Shown: in pieces, positions 1-6,547 of the stretch | Numbering within the stretch: the first letter of the stretch is position 1 | Layout of the letters: the number at the start of each line of letters is the position of its first letter | NCBI GenBank assembly: GCA_938008535.1 | Contig: CALLKF010000151.1 | Span: 1-13,450 of the forward strand | DNA length: 13,450 nt | Direction of reading: 5' to 3' | DNA from: an uncultured Saprospirales bacterium | Lineage (GTDB): Bacteria; Bacteroidota; Bacteroidia; Chitinophagales; JADIYW01 | Notes under the pieces: generated by a model | Told to the model about the DNA's origin: nothing | The model's database searches: none | Seen by the model: only the letters and a program-made list of their open reading frames with translations | Position numbers and translations under genes: made by a program

Positions 1-140
1 TGCTCTATTTGCAAAATCTTGCCTTTGAATATTATGCAACAGGGAATAATACCTTTGAATTGTTTTTGATGGCACAGTATTGGAAATTGTTTCATTATTT
101 CTTATTTGATCCTAGAACTCAAAGGAATTTATCAATTTAG
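1..140 (+). CDS. C-terminal fragment of an unidentified protein (5' truncated)
   Basis: The frame starting at base 3 is open from the window edge to a TAG at 138-140 and gives about 45 residues rich in aromatics (LAFEYYATGN, FLMAQYWKLFHYFLFD). The stop lies 10 bases before the ATG of the RES-domain gene, which is the spacing expected inside an operon. RES toxins are often preceded by an Xre/DUF2384 antitoxin gene, but this tail does not resemble the usual end of that family. I cannot name it. It could also be a chance open frame, since only 135 coding bases are visible. Confidence 0.4.
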   Translation, partial: LYLQNLAFEYYATGNNTFELFLMAQYWKLFHYFLFDPRTQRNLSI

Positions 141-150
141 TACTGGAAGC

Positions 151-1275
151 ATGCAGATAAATCAAATAAAGATTAGCAAATTTATTAGTGCGAGCGCAAA
201 AAAACTCATTTGCCTTAAACCAAATACGGATAGCTATTCGGGATTCTTAAAGAAACATCTTACACAGTATTTAGATGATTTAACTAATTTAAATGTTGTA
301 ACAAAAGATCGTCAAATAGCTATCACCATTAGAGATATCGCTAGAGTAAACGACTTAATTTTTAAAATAGCAGATTTTTATGAAAACGGTGATGTCTATA
401 AAGCAACAAATACTTTTTTCGATGAGTTAATGTTTGATCCAGCTATATTCGGTATCATTGATAAGGCAACTAATCCATTAGATCCCGATGCTATTTTTTA
501 TAGGGCAAGAAAAAGTAGTATAGATAATGCTAACAATAATTTGGAACAAAAAGATATGTTTCACAATGCATTTAGCAAAAGAAGGAAAATAGTTAATTAT
601 CGGTTTAGTATTAATGGCTATCCATGTCTATATCTTTCAAATTGTTCTTATTTGTGTTGGGAAGAGATGAATAGACCTAATTTACATGAATTATGTGTTT
701 CCAAGTATAAATATGTAGGAATCAATGATTCCATATGGACTGTTAATTTAGATCCTATAATTTTTAACAAACGCCATATTTACGATTCATTAAAACAGCC
801 TTCTGTAATTCCAATCCATTGGCTATGCAATCTACTAATACGAATTCCCTTATTTTTTATTTTTTTAAATCGGGTAAAAGAACCAGGATCACACTTTAAA
901 CCAGAATATATTTTCCCTCAGATGTTCACAAACTTCATAAAGGAAGGCGTCCTCAATACACCTGCACAAGGAATTAAGTATCCAAGCACAAAAGTAATGG
1001 ATAATGAATGTACATTCTTTAATTACATTTTCTTTTCATACCCTAACGCCTGCAAAGGTGAATACTGTGACTTTCTTTCAACTAACTTTCATTTCACGGA
1101 AGGATTCCCGATAACTTATTCATTGATAAAGACCAATAAAACAACTTCATATAACCCTCCCTTTGCATCAAAATTTATTAATATTGCTCATGGAATGCCT
1201 ACTGAGTATAGTTCTACAATTTTCTTTAATCATGAATCCATACTTAATAGTATTTCTGAATCTAAATTACCCTAA
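151..1275 (+). CDS. RES-domain protein (putative NAD+-consuming toxin or ADP-ribosyltransferase-like enzyme)
   Basis: A 374-residue protein from the ATG at 151. A TTG at 106 would add 15 residues but overlaps the upstream frame, so I prefer the ATG. Residues about 1-110 are mostly helical and unassigned. The RES domain follows: FYRAR with Arg118/Arg120, PCLYLS with Tyr161, CWEEM with Glu171/Glu172, and KYPSTK with Ser279, matching the Arg, Tyr, Glu and Ser positions conserved in the family. EYIFPQ before the Ser motif is also typical. Known RES toxins (Res, ParT, MbcT) deplete NAD+ or ADP-ribosylate a target, and are usually about 150-230 residues paired with an Xre-type antitoxin. This one is longer, with an N-terminal extension, and no recognisable antitoxin is visible. 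The fold call is fairly sure; activity is inferred. Confidence 0.8.
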   Translation: MQINQIKISKFISASAKKLICLKPNTDSYSGFLKKHLTQYLDDLTNLNVVTKDRQIAITIRDIARVNDLIFKIADFYENGDVYKATNTFFDELMFDPAIFGIIDKATNPLDPDAIFYRARKSSIDNANNNLEQKDMFHNAFSKRRKIVNYRFSINGYPCLYLSNCSYLCWEEMNRPNLHELCVSKYKYVGINDSIWTVNLDPIIFNKRHIYDSLKQPSVIPIHWLCNLLIRIPLFFIFLNRVKEPGSHFKPEYIFPQMFTNFIKEGVLNTPAQGIKYPSTKVMDNECTFFNYIFFSYPNACKGEYCDFLSTNFHFTEGFPITYSLIKTNKTTSYNPPFASKFINIAHGMPTEYSSTIFFNHESILNSISESKLP

Positions 1276-1317
1276 TTATACAATTAATACTTACGGGGTT
1301 GCTACTACTTAATTAAG

Positions 1318-1353
1318 AAACCATTCTTAGCAAGGCATCTTCGCCTATGGTTT
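1318..1353 (+). terminator. Possible terminator hairpin between two convergent genes
   Basis: AAACCAT (1318-1324) pairs with ATGGTTT (1347-1353), and an inner AGGC (1333-1336) pairs with GCCT (1343-1346), leaving an 8-base bulge on the left. It lies between the ends of the RES gene and the convergent minus-strand gene, where a terminator is expected. There is no strong T-run (TTTGTATTT follows), so the call is weak. Confidence 0.3.
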
Positions 1354-1475
1354 GTATTTCATTAAACATGTACTATAGCGCTTTGTTTTTGCAGACGATT
1401 TAAATATTCTCATAGTTTTTATTGTTGTCACACAAAGCACAGTGAACGAGCGTAAATAATGACATGGAACGATCA

Positions 1476-2726
1476 TCATTTAAACATTTTTACGGTTTCA
1501 ATTTCAAATGATGTCAGCCCTTTTGTATAACCCTCTATTTTTTTAATATAATCAGGTTCGAAAACTTTTTCTTGATACAAAATATAAGTTTTAAGATTGC
1601 GGTAAAATTCTACATCATCATATACTGTTAAATGCAAATGATTATTAAAATATGTCAATTCCGTTGTCGTTACTTTATTTTTCTTGTTACTTTCATCAAT
1701 AATTAATGATCTCACTTCAACTACTGGAAGATTTTTAGAGACCAGTAAATAGACAACAAAAGCACGGCGTAACATAAAGTGAGACATATACACTATACCA
1801 TTCTTCTTAATAAGGTCGTTGACGCTAGGCAAATTTCTTAGTTGTCCAAAAATATCATAATAGTTTTCACAATGTGCCTTTTCAAGTTTTTTTAGGAATT
1901 CTTGCTTATTGTATTCAAAACTTGTCTTATTTGCATAAGAGTTTAAATAGGTTGCCATTAATAGATTTATTTCCTTACCATTCTCATTCGGATAACGTAA
2001 CATGTATTTATTTAAATTTTCATCGTACATACTTACATGATCCAAAAACTTGTCTTTGGTAGTAGCAACATCATAACCGCCATAATTCTGATTCCATAAA
2101 AGTTTTAATTTTTCTATGAAGTTGTTGATAGTGCTTTCTGACACCTCTTTATTTGTACCTAAATTTATTCTCAAATCAGCACAAGGAATTAGGTGTGAAT
2201 TTCTAATTATGTATATAGGAAGAATTACAGTTAATGAGTACGGAAACTTATTAAGAATTAAGTCTTGCATATTAGAAAAATAGTCATTTGCATAATTTGC
2301 TAAACTAGCATCTTGGAAATGGATATCAGTAGCAAAATCACTTTGTATTCTTGATTTTCGAGTTTCAATCCATGTAAATTCTATTTGCTCTTTATTTTCT
2401 AAAAGATGTTGAGTTCCTTTAGCTTTCCGAATTTTTAGTTTTTTAAACCATCCTTGATATGTGTAAAGTCGTTCATTTTCTTTATCTATTTGCTCAAGCA
2501 TAACAGCGTATTCTTTATCGAATCCTTGTAATATATTTTTATTGTCAGTGAACAAATACAATTCCGATAATCCGCTTGTATGGTAGATTTCTTTTAAGTC
2601 TAAATAGGCAAAAAGTAGACTATCATCTTTAAAGCATGTTTCAACCAGAGAGTGAAATTCATTCTTTATAGCAACATTTAATGGTTGTTGCTCAAAATCT
2701 AATATGCTAAATTCTCTACTTACCAT
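1476..2726 (-). CDS. Unknown protein, 416 residues
   Basis: An intact open frame on the minus strand, starting at ATG 2724-2726 and ending with TGA followed directly by a second TGA. I do not recognise a family. It is soluble in appearance, with no signal peptide. Two hydrophobic stretches (about 163-174, YSLTVILPIYII, and 321-330, RAFVVYLLVS) are too short for confident membrane spans. The region 75-115 is lysine-rich. The extreme C-terminus, GLTSFEIETVKMFK, resembles the first helix of a LuxR-type DNA-binding domain (LTxREIEVL), but the frame stops there and neighbouring frames do not continue the domain. It converges on the RES gene and is separated from the mobilization operon by over 800 bases, so it is probably a separate unit. 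Being a real gene is likely from length and composition; function is open. Confidence 0.6.
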   Translation of the reverse strand: MVSREFSILDFEQQPLNVAIKNEFHSLVETCFKDDSLLFAYLDLKEIYHTSGLSELYLFTDNKNILQGFDKEYAVMLEQIDKENERLYTYQGWFKKLKIRKAKGTQHLLENKEQIEFTWIETRKSRIQSDFATDIHFQDASLANYANDYFSNMQDLILNKFPYSLTVILPIYIIRNSHLIPCADLRINLGTNKEVSESTINNFIEKLKLLWNQNYGGYDVATTKDKFLDHVSMYDENLNKYMLRYPNENGKEINLLMATYLNSYANKTSFEYNKQEFLKKLEKAHCENYYDIFGQLRNLPSVNDLIKKNGIVYMSHFMLRRAFVVYLLVSKNLPVVEVRSLIIDESNKKNKVTTTELTYFNNHLHLTVYDDVEFYRNLKTYILYQEKVFEPDYIKKIEGYTKGLTSFEIETVKMFK

Positions 2727-2802
2727 AAGTATTGAATTTTAGCATTAAGAATACCTTGAAACGGAATTGTACTAAATGCAGGTTGTGTATACTCTAAAGA
2801 AT

Positions 2803-2853
2803 ATATAAAAAATGCTTTCTCACAAGAATATTGTAAGAAAGCATTTTTTATAT
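2803..2853. terminator. 18-bp perfect hairpin, bidirectional terminator-like
   Basis: The arm at 2803-2820 (ATATAAAAAATGCTTTCT) is the exact reverse complement of 2836-2853. Inside the loop ACAA (2822-2825) can pair with TTGT (2831-2834). Six A before and six T after the GC-containing core give the hairpin-plus-U-run shape on both strands. It lies about 80 bases upstream of the minus-strand gene's start. It could end a leftward transcript arriving from the right, insulate that gene, or act as an attenuator in its leader. No rightward gene ends here, so the role is not clear. Confidence 0.5.
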
Positions 2854-3381
2854 GTATTAATTTAACCATAACAAGTTCAGTAGCTAAACTTGCTATTTCA
2901 AAAAATAAATCATGCAAAAATTTGGACATAGAAATCCTAACAGTAGTTGAATCTATTTTCTATGCTTGTATTTTTGTGTTTATGTCATGATAGTTGTGTT
3001 TTGAAATGTCAAGTTTTTGCAAACTGTTTTTAATATTACCTAGTTATGGCTATATTATTATGGTGGAGAATTAATCATTAAGCTTGACATAATCTTGAAT
3101 TTATAATTCAATGTAAACCTTATTTATTAATTCCGCAATAGGTTCATATTTTTTTTATGCAGTTTCTTTTAGCACTATCTTCTAAGTAGCTATTTAAAAT
3201 GAGTCATTTAATGACTCATAGATTTTAAATGCGTCATTTTACGCCTGTATTTTTGACCATGATTATGATAGTTATGGCTCAAATATCATCAAAACAAACC
3301 TTTAGCATACTCAATGCTTATGCAGTCGCACACATAGCGGTTAGCTCAAAACCCTTGTTTTTAAAGGTATTTTCCATATAC
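2854..3381. other. Intergenic region without a supported gene
   Basis: About 530 very AT-rich bases. Open frames here are short, lack recognisable motifs and cross inverted repeats. The only structured element I can support is the palindrome at 3192-3230, followed by a small inverted repeat GCGT/ACGC (3231-3244). I see no tRNA, integrase core site or convincing Bacteroidota-type promoter (TTTG, 19-21 bases, TAnnTTTG). A plus-strand promoter for the mobilization-region operon should lie here or in the next 170 bases, but I cannot place it. Confidence 0.6.
3192..3230. repeat. Near-perfect palindrome, possible operator
   Basis: ATGAGTCATT and AATGACTCAT are perfect inverted copies around a single T at 3209. 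The flanking ATTTAAA and TTTAAAT extend the symmetry to 17-base arms (3192-3208 and 3210-3230) with only an extra AGA at 3220-3222. The sequence TGAGTCATT is echoed just after as TGCGTCATTTT (3230-3240). Such a dyad in a long intergenic region suits a dimeric DNA-binding protein. No partner regulator is identified. Confidence 0.45.
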
Positions 3382-3416
3382 AAAAAAAGCCATACAACGT
3401 CTCACCGTTGTATGGC
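3382..3416 (-). terminator. Leftward intrinsic terminator
   Basis: GCCATACAACG (3389-3399) and CGTTGTATGGC (3406-3416) form a perfect 11-bp stem with a 6-base loop, and seven A at 3382-3388 give a U-run when read on the minus strand. On the plus strand no T-run follows. It is therefore directional and ends a leftward transcript, although no minus-strand protein gene lies to its right. Confidence 0.7.
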
Positions 3417-3455
3417 CAAGATTGCCAACCAATTTTCAGCCAGTGGCAACCTTTG
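3382..3455 (-). ncRNA. Candidate small structured RNA (about 75 nt) upstream of the mobilization-region operon
   Basis: The predicted transcript starts about 7 bases past the minus-strand -10 box and ends in the terminator U-run at 3382-3388. It contains a first stem-loop, TTGCCA/TGGCAA (3449-3444 with 3427-3422), and then the 11-bp terminator stem. It has no useful open frame. Two stem-loops in about 75 nt with a strong promoter is the form of plasmid countertranscript RNAs. It is antisense to the leader of the gene starting at 3551, if that gene's mRNA begins upstream of 3382. The promoter and terminator are seen; the RNA and its role are inferred. Confidence 0.5.
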
Positions 3456-3554
3456 CAGAGTATCATATACTAAAATAAATTATTTGTCAAATTGGGTGGT
3501 ACCTCATACCATTGGCCACTGGCATAGTCAAGACTTAAATATTAAGTGCTATGC
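3437..3554. repeat. Cluster of inverted repeats over the leader and start codon of the first gene of the mobilization-region operon
   Basis: GCCAGTGGC (3439-3447) is mirrored by GCCACTGGC (3515-3523). Immediately after, GCATAG (3522-3527) pairs with CTATGC (3549-3554), enclosing ACTTAA (3533-3538) and TTAAGT (3542-3547). The start codon at 3551 sits inside the last arm. The dyads could form a translation-controlling leader, the target of the candidate antisense RNA, or an oriT, which commonly carries inverted repeats next to nic. No known oriT core is recognised. Confidence 0.4.
3462..3490 (-). promoter_or_regulatory. Sigma70-like promoter reading leftward
   Basis: On the minus strand TTGACA (3490-3485) is followed by exactly 17 bases and then TATGAT (3467-3462). 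This matches the classical -35/-10 consensus at 11 of 12 positions. Bacteroidota housekeeping promoters usually look different (TTTG and TAnnTTTG), so this form is unusual for the inferred host and might reflect a broad-host-range element or chance. AGTATCATATACT (3459-3471), a small dyad, covers the -10 box. Confidence 0.5.
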
Positions 3555-3931
3555 AACCATTAAAAACAGCATTCGATAAGGATTATCTTTTAAACGCTTT
3601 AAGAGATATTTCCTTTTCGCCCTACAAAAATACGTTTGTAGAAAAATTTATTCAGATTACTGATGACTGGTTCACAAGAAAACTGTATCTCATAAACGAA
3701 GTATTACCATCTGGATATCATGGTATAGAAGTCCACGGTTTTATTGATTTGGAAGATGTAAAATTACTGGTTGGTGAAGGGCACTATCAGTATGAATCCT
3801 CAATTAAAAATATTACTGTACAGATTCAAAAAATGCTTCATGAAATCATTTGTAACTCTTTAAGAAAAGAAGATTTACAAACAGTTTATGATGTGGAAAA
3901 TGGAACAATTTATATCTCCTTCGCACGGTAG
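3551..3931 (+). CDS. Unknown protein, 126 residues, first gene of the mobilization-region operon
   Basis: ATG start lying in the right arm of a leader hairpin. The protein is soluble, acidic to neutral, with no membrane segment. It has a predicted alternation of helix (about 8-20, 27-48) and strand (LYLINEVLPS, GIEVHGFIDL), a long amphipathic helix about 83-110, and ends GTIYISFAR. I do not recognise a family. It is followed after 39 bases by the DUF2958-like gene on the same strand. Position suggests an accessory or regulatory role in the mobilization module, but nothing in the sequence proves it. Confidence 0.6.
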   Translation: MQPLKTAFDKDYLLNALRDISFSPYKNTFVEKFIQITDDWFTRKLYLINEVLPSGYHGIEVHGFIDLEDVKLLVGEGHYQYESSIKNITVQIQKMLHEIICNSLRKEDLQTVYDVENGTIYISFAR

Positions 3932-3970
3932 TGCATGAGTTATTTTTTAATCACTTTATAAAACAACACC

Positions 3971-4486
3971 ATGAAAAACAAACCACTTATTGATAAAAAA
4001 CTTGAAGACAGATTCAAAGCATTGGATCAATTTCCTAGAGAAAATGTAAATCCAAAGATAGATCCTTTGGTACTAGCGCGCTTCGTTAAAAATGGTGTGT
4101 CATACTATGCAATTGCGCACGATGAAAAGCGAAATGAGATTTGCTGTTATGTATCTGATGCAAAAGATATAAATAAGCCACAGTGGATTAGCATTAATAA
4201 ACTTGAACAAAAGTTATACTTCGGATTTGGAAAAGGTGCGGAAAGAGATATGTCATTTGTTGAGATAAAACATTCCAATTTGGAAATAGAACCCAACTAC
4301 AACTCGATTGAAAAATACTTTATAGAACAGAAAAAAGATAAGGAAGAACAATTAAGGTACGACAATATGAAAGTTCCAAAGGATAAGCAAAATAAGGCAT
4401 CCGCACAGAATAGAGAAGATGAAAAAATTATACAAGAATTCAGTTCTATCCGTGATAATAACAACGCAAATGAATTAGAAAGATAA
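3971..4486 (+). CDS. DUF2958-like accessory protein
   Basis: 171 residues, start ATG after an A/C-rich leader without Shine-Dalgarno. The core about 30-105 reads in the order seen in DUF2958 proteins: a strand VLARF (34-38), an aromatic pair in SYYAIAHDE (44-52), a strand CCYV, a tryptophan and LE-containing segment (QWISINKLEQ, 71-80), then GxGAERDMSF (87-96), close to the ERDLxF motif of the family. The C-terminal 60 residues (from 112) are highly charged, probably disordered or coiled coil, and not part of that domain. DUF2958 genes are common on conjugative and mobilizable elements, with unknown biochemical function. Family assignment is from memory of the motif pattern and moderate only. 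Confidence 0.55.
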   Translation: MKNKPLIDKKLEDRFKALDQFPRENVNPKIDPLVLARFVKNGVSYYAIAHDEKRNEICCYVSDAKDINKPQWISINKLEQKLYFGFGKGAERDMSFVEIKHSNLEIEPNYNSIEKYFIEQKKDKEEQLRYDNMKVPKDKQNKASAQNREDEKIIQEFSSIRDNNNANELER

Positions 4487-4520
4487 AATCCAATATTATA
4501 AACACTTAAAATTTAATATC

Positions 4521-5630
4521 ATGAAACAAAGTACAACATCAACACTAGAACAACAGGTAGATACCATCACCAATGATTTAATCAAAACCTCTGATGAGAA
4601 ACACACCAAGTATCTTAACCATGTACGCAAGATGGCACACACCTACGCACAGTCAAGATTGCCACGACTTGAAGACGATTTAATTGGCTATGTAGAAGAA
4701 ATTATTTCATTCTACGAACGAGAAAGAACATCGTTCTTATTGGCACTTGCTTCAAGCATTCAGAATATACTTACGAAAATTGGTATCTCTGAACCAATGA
4801 AACAGATTGCAGAAAGAGAACGTGAAATAAATAATCATGTTCGAGTATTAAACAATAAAAAAGAAGATAAAAATTACATTAGAATACAACGAGATGTTTG
4901 GCTGCATAAGTTGTATAACGTCATATTGTGGGTGATAACGTTTCTTGAATGCTTCTTTTTTGCTTTTGTTTTTTCAGGTATCTTCAACGACACCAATATC
5001 ATGGTGATATTGGGTGCTTTTGTGCTAAGTTTCTCGCTTATCCAAGCCGTTAAAATTTTTACGTTATATGTTAGAGACAAAAAAGAAAAACTTGCTCTTT
5101 GGATTAAAATTGTAGCACCAGCAATTATAATAAGCATCATTATCAGTCTCGGATTAATTAGGTATGCTTCTGTATCAGTATCAAGCGATGAAACAATAAT
5201 CATATACAGATATTTAAACAACCCTATTGTGTTTTCTATACTATCTGCAATACCACTAATTGCTACAGCTTTAATAGTGTATAAATATCATTTGAGCGAA
5301 GATGAAATAAAACAATTGCGCCAACGAGAACAATTGGATAATGAATGCAAAGAACAAGAAAAGCACATAAGCAATTGCAGAAGCGAACTGAAAGACTTAA
5401 CGGCACACAGAAATGATGTTGCAAATGCAGGTGTTAAAAGAGAACATGCTGAAAAAATACTTGCATTAAGATATGATGCATACCTGAAAGAAAGTATCTC
5501 AGTCTTTAAAATTGAGAATACGAAACACAGAGATGACGGTGTTTTTCCAATATGCTTTACAAAGCCATCACCTACTCTTACTCCAATACATCATAACCAA
5601 TTTAATAACCAGGAAAATCAACTATCATGA
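4521..5630 (+). CDS. Four-transmembrane protein with flanking coiled coils
   Basis: 369 residues. An N-terminal cytosolic-looking helical region (about 1-125, charged, with IISFYERERT and EREREINNHVRVL) precedes four hydrophobic segments at about 133-154, 159-183, 192-213 and 234-254. A charged coiled coil follows at about 258-318 (DEIKQLRQREQLDNECKEQEKH...) and then a proline-rich tail. No enzyme motif is visible. Its TGA overlaps the next gene's ATG by four bases (ATGA, 5627-5630), so the two are translationally coupled. The topology suits an inner-membrane scaffold with both ends in the cytoplasm, perhaps linking the vWA-like protein or coupling ATPase to a channel. No named family recognised. 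Confidence 0.7.
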   Translation: MKQSTTSTLEQQVDTITNDLIKTSDEKHTKYLNHVRKMAHTYAQSRLPRLEDDLIGYVEEIISFYERERTSFLLALASSIQNILTKIGISEPMKQIAEREREINNHVRVLNNKKEDKNYIRIQRDVWLHKLYNVILWVITFLECFFFAFVFSGIFNDTNIMVILGAFVLSFSLIQAVKIFTLYVRDKKEKLALWIKIVAPAIIISIIISLGLIRYASVSVSSDETIIIYRYLNNPIVFSILSAIPLIATALIVYKYHLSEDEIKQLRQREQLDNECKEQEKHISNCRSELKDLTAHRNDVANAGVKREHAEKILALRYDAYLKESISVFKIENTKHRDDGVFPICFTKPSPTLTPIHHNQFNNQENQLS

Positions 5631-6367
5631 AGACAATAACTTATGTAATTATTGGAGCTATTGTCGGCATTTTGTTTGTGGCAGCTCTCTATTTTATCTT
5701 TAATAGACCACTAACACCAACAGGAATAGATGTGCGTGTATGTGTTGATATAACAGATGCAGAACCATCGCCGTTAAATGCTGATGACATTATAGACCTA
5801 TCATATTATGGTGTAAATCAGAGTCAAGAAATTACCATCCAAACACAAACACTTTCCCAATATTCTGTTAATGAAACACAGGAATTGTATATGCCAAGTG
5901 AGTCGTTTTTTAATGCAAATAAACACAAACGAAAACGCACTATGGCAAAACTTACAAAACAATTAGATACCACTCTGTCCAAACTATATGCAGAGCAGTC
6001 CGATAAGAATCGTTCTAATATATTTGGCATGTTGCTCAATTGCATTAATGATTTATCAAAGTCAAAAAATGCTAAGAAAGTACTCATCATAAACAGCGAT
6101 ATGCAAGATAATATACCAATGGTATTCAGTTGTTTTAAAGCATCAGATATTGAGTTATTAAAGAATCATAAAGATGCAGTAGAACAAAAGTTATTGCAAG
6201 GCAACACACTAGCAGACATGCACGGTATGTATGTGTATATCATACATAAACCACGTTCTCAAAAAGATGACGATTTATTTTCCTTAATAGTAAATAATAT
6301 CTATAAGCGAATGTATGAAGCAAAAGGCGCAAAAGTATATGTACAGAATAATTTATTTGGTCATTAA
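5627..6367 (+). CDS. Membrane-anchored von Willebrand A-like protein
   Basis: 246 residues. A single hydrophobic segment (5-25, YVIIGAIVGILFVAALYFIF) anchors the N-terminus. The rest resembles a divergent vWA fold: strand VRVCVDITD (36-44) where a MIDAS would have DxSxS (here Asp41, Thr43), a helix with SNIFGMLLNCINDL (130-143) placed like the fold's first long helix region, then KVLIINSDMQDN (151-162), the strand ending in Ser-Asp that follows in vWA proteins, and a later strand MYVYIIH (201-207). The metal site is thus incomplete but plausible. vWA domains act in protein-protein assembly. Its start overlaps the stop of the four-TM gene and only 9 bases separate it from the next gene. Role in mobilization is inferred from position. 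Confidence 0.55.
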   Translation: MKTITYVIIGAIVGILFVAALYFIFNRPLTPTGIDVRVCVDITDAEPSPLNADDIIDLSYYGVNQSQEITIQTQTLSQYSVNETQELYMPSESFFNANKHKRKRTMAKLTKQLDTTLSKLYAEQSDKNRSNIFGMLLNCINDLSKSKNAKKVLIINSDMQDNIPMVFSCFKASDIELLKNHKDAVEQKLLQGNTLADMHGMYVYIIHKPRSQKDDDLFSLIVNNIYKRMYEAKGAKVYVQNNLFGH

Positions 6368-6376
6368 AACAATAGC

Positions 6377-6544
6377 ATGGAAAAGAAAAGCATTATTTGG
6401 CAACTACTCAAACAACTATTTCTCATCAGTTGGAAATTGTTCCTAATGATGCTGCTAATTGTAAGTAGAATACTGGTAATGATTTTAAATATCATTACCA
6501 GTAAGATTGAAAAATATTTAAATGTTCAACATCAAAAATTATAG
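6377..6544 (+). CDS. Small membrane protein, 55 residues, possible anchor of the coupling ATPase
   Basis: ATG at 6377 and TAG at 6542-6544 frame a 55-residue protein: a basic start (MEKKS), a hydrophobic stretch about 13-40 with one or two helices (QLFLISWKLFLMMLLIVSRILVMILNII, shown here as about residues 13-40), and a charged tail (SKIEKYLNVQHQKL). It lies 9 bases after the vWA-like gene and 3 bases before the coupling-protein ATG, so it is firmly inside the operon. The coupling ATPase downstream lacks the membrane helices of VirD4/TraG, and this protein would supply them. That link is inference. A 13-bp perfect dyad covers its 3' half. Confidence 0.6.
   Translation: MEKKSIIWQLLKQLFLISWKLFLMMLLIVSRILVMILNIITSKIEKYLNVQHQKL
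6471..6503. repeat. Near-complete 33-base palindrome just upstream of the coupling-protein gene
   Basis: TACTGGTAATGAT (6471-6483) and ATCATTACCAGTA (6491-6503) are exact inverted copies separated by TTTAAAT. The dyad is inside the small membrane-protein gene and ends 44 bases before the next ATG (6548). It could be an RNA hairpin tuning translation of the ATPase, an mRNA processing site, or a protein-binding site. A 13-bp perfect arm is long for chance in coding sequence. Confidence 0.55.
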
Positions 6545-6547
6545 ACT

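Noticed and set aside
1476..1520. Truncated LuxR-type DNA-binding domain at the end of the 416-residue protein
   Set aside because: Only about ten residues resemble the motif, and none of the frames after the stop continues the domain.
2720..2929. 69-codon minus-strand frame overlapping the start of the 416-residue gene
   Set aside because: It runs through the 18-bp hairpin, which dictates much of its sequence, and shows no recognisable protein features.
3229..3579. 116-codon plus-strand frame ahead of the mobilization-region operon
   Set aside because: It crosses the terminator stem, the promoter and the other dyads, and overlaps the better-supported gene at 3551 in another frame.
4993..5013. 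Inverted repeat CCAATATCA/TGATATTGG
   Set aside because: Inside a transmembrane-coding stretch far from any gene border; short and likely chance.
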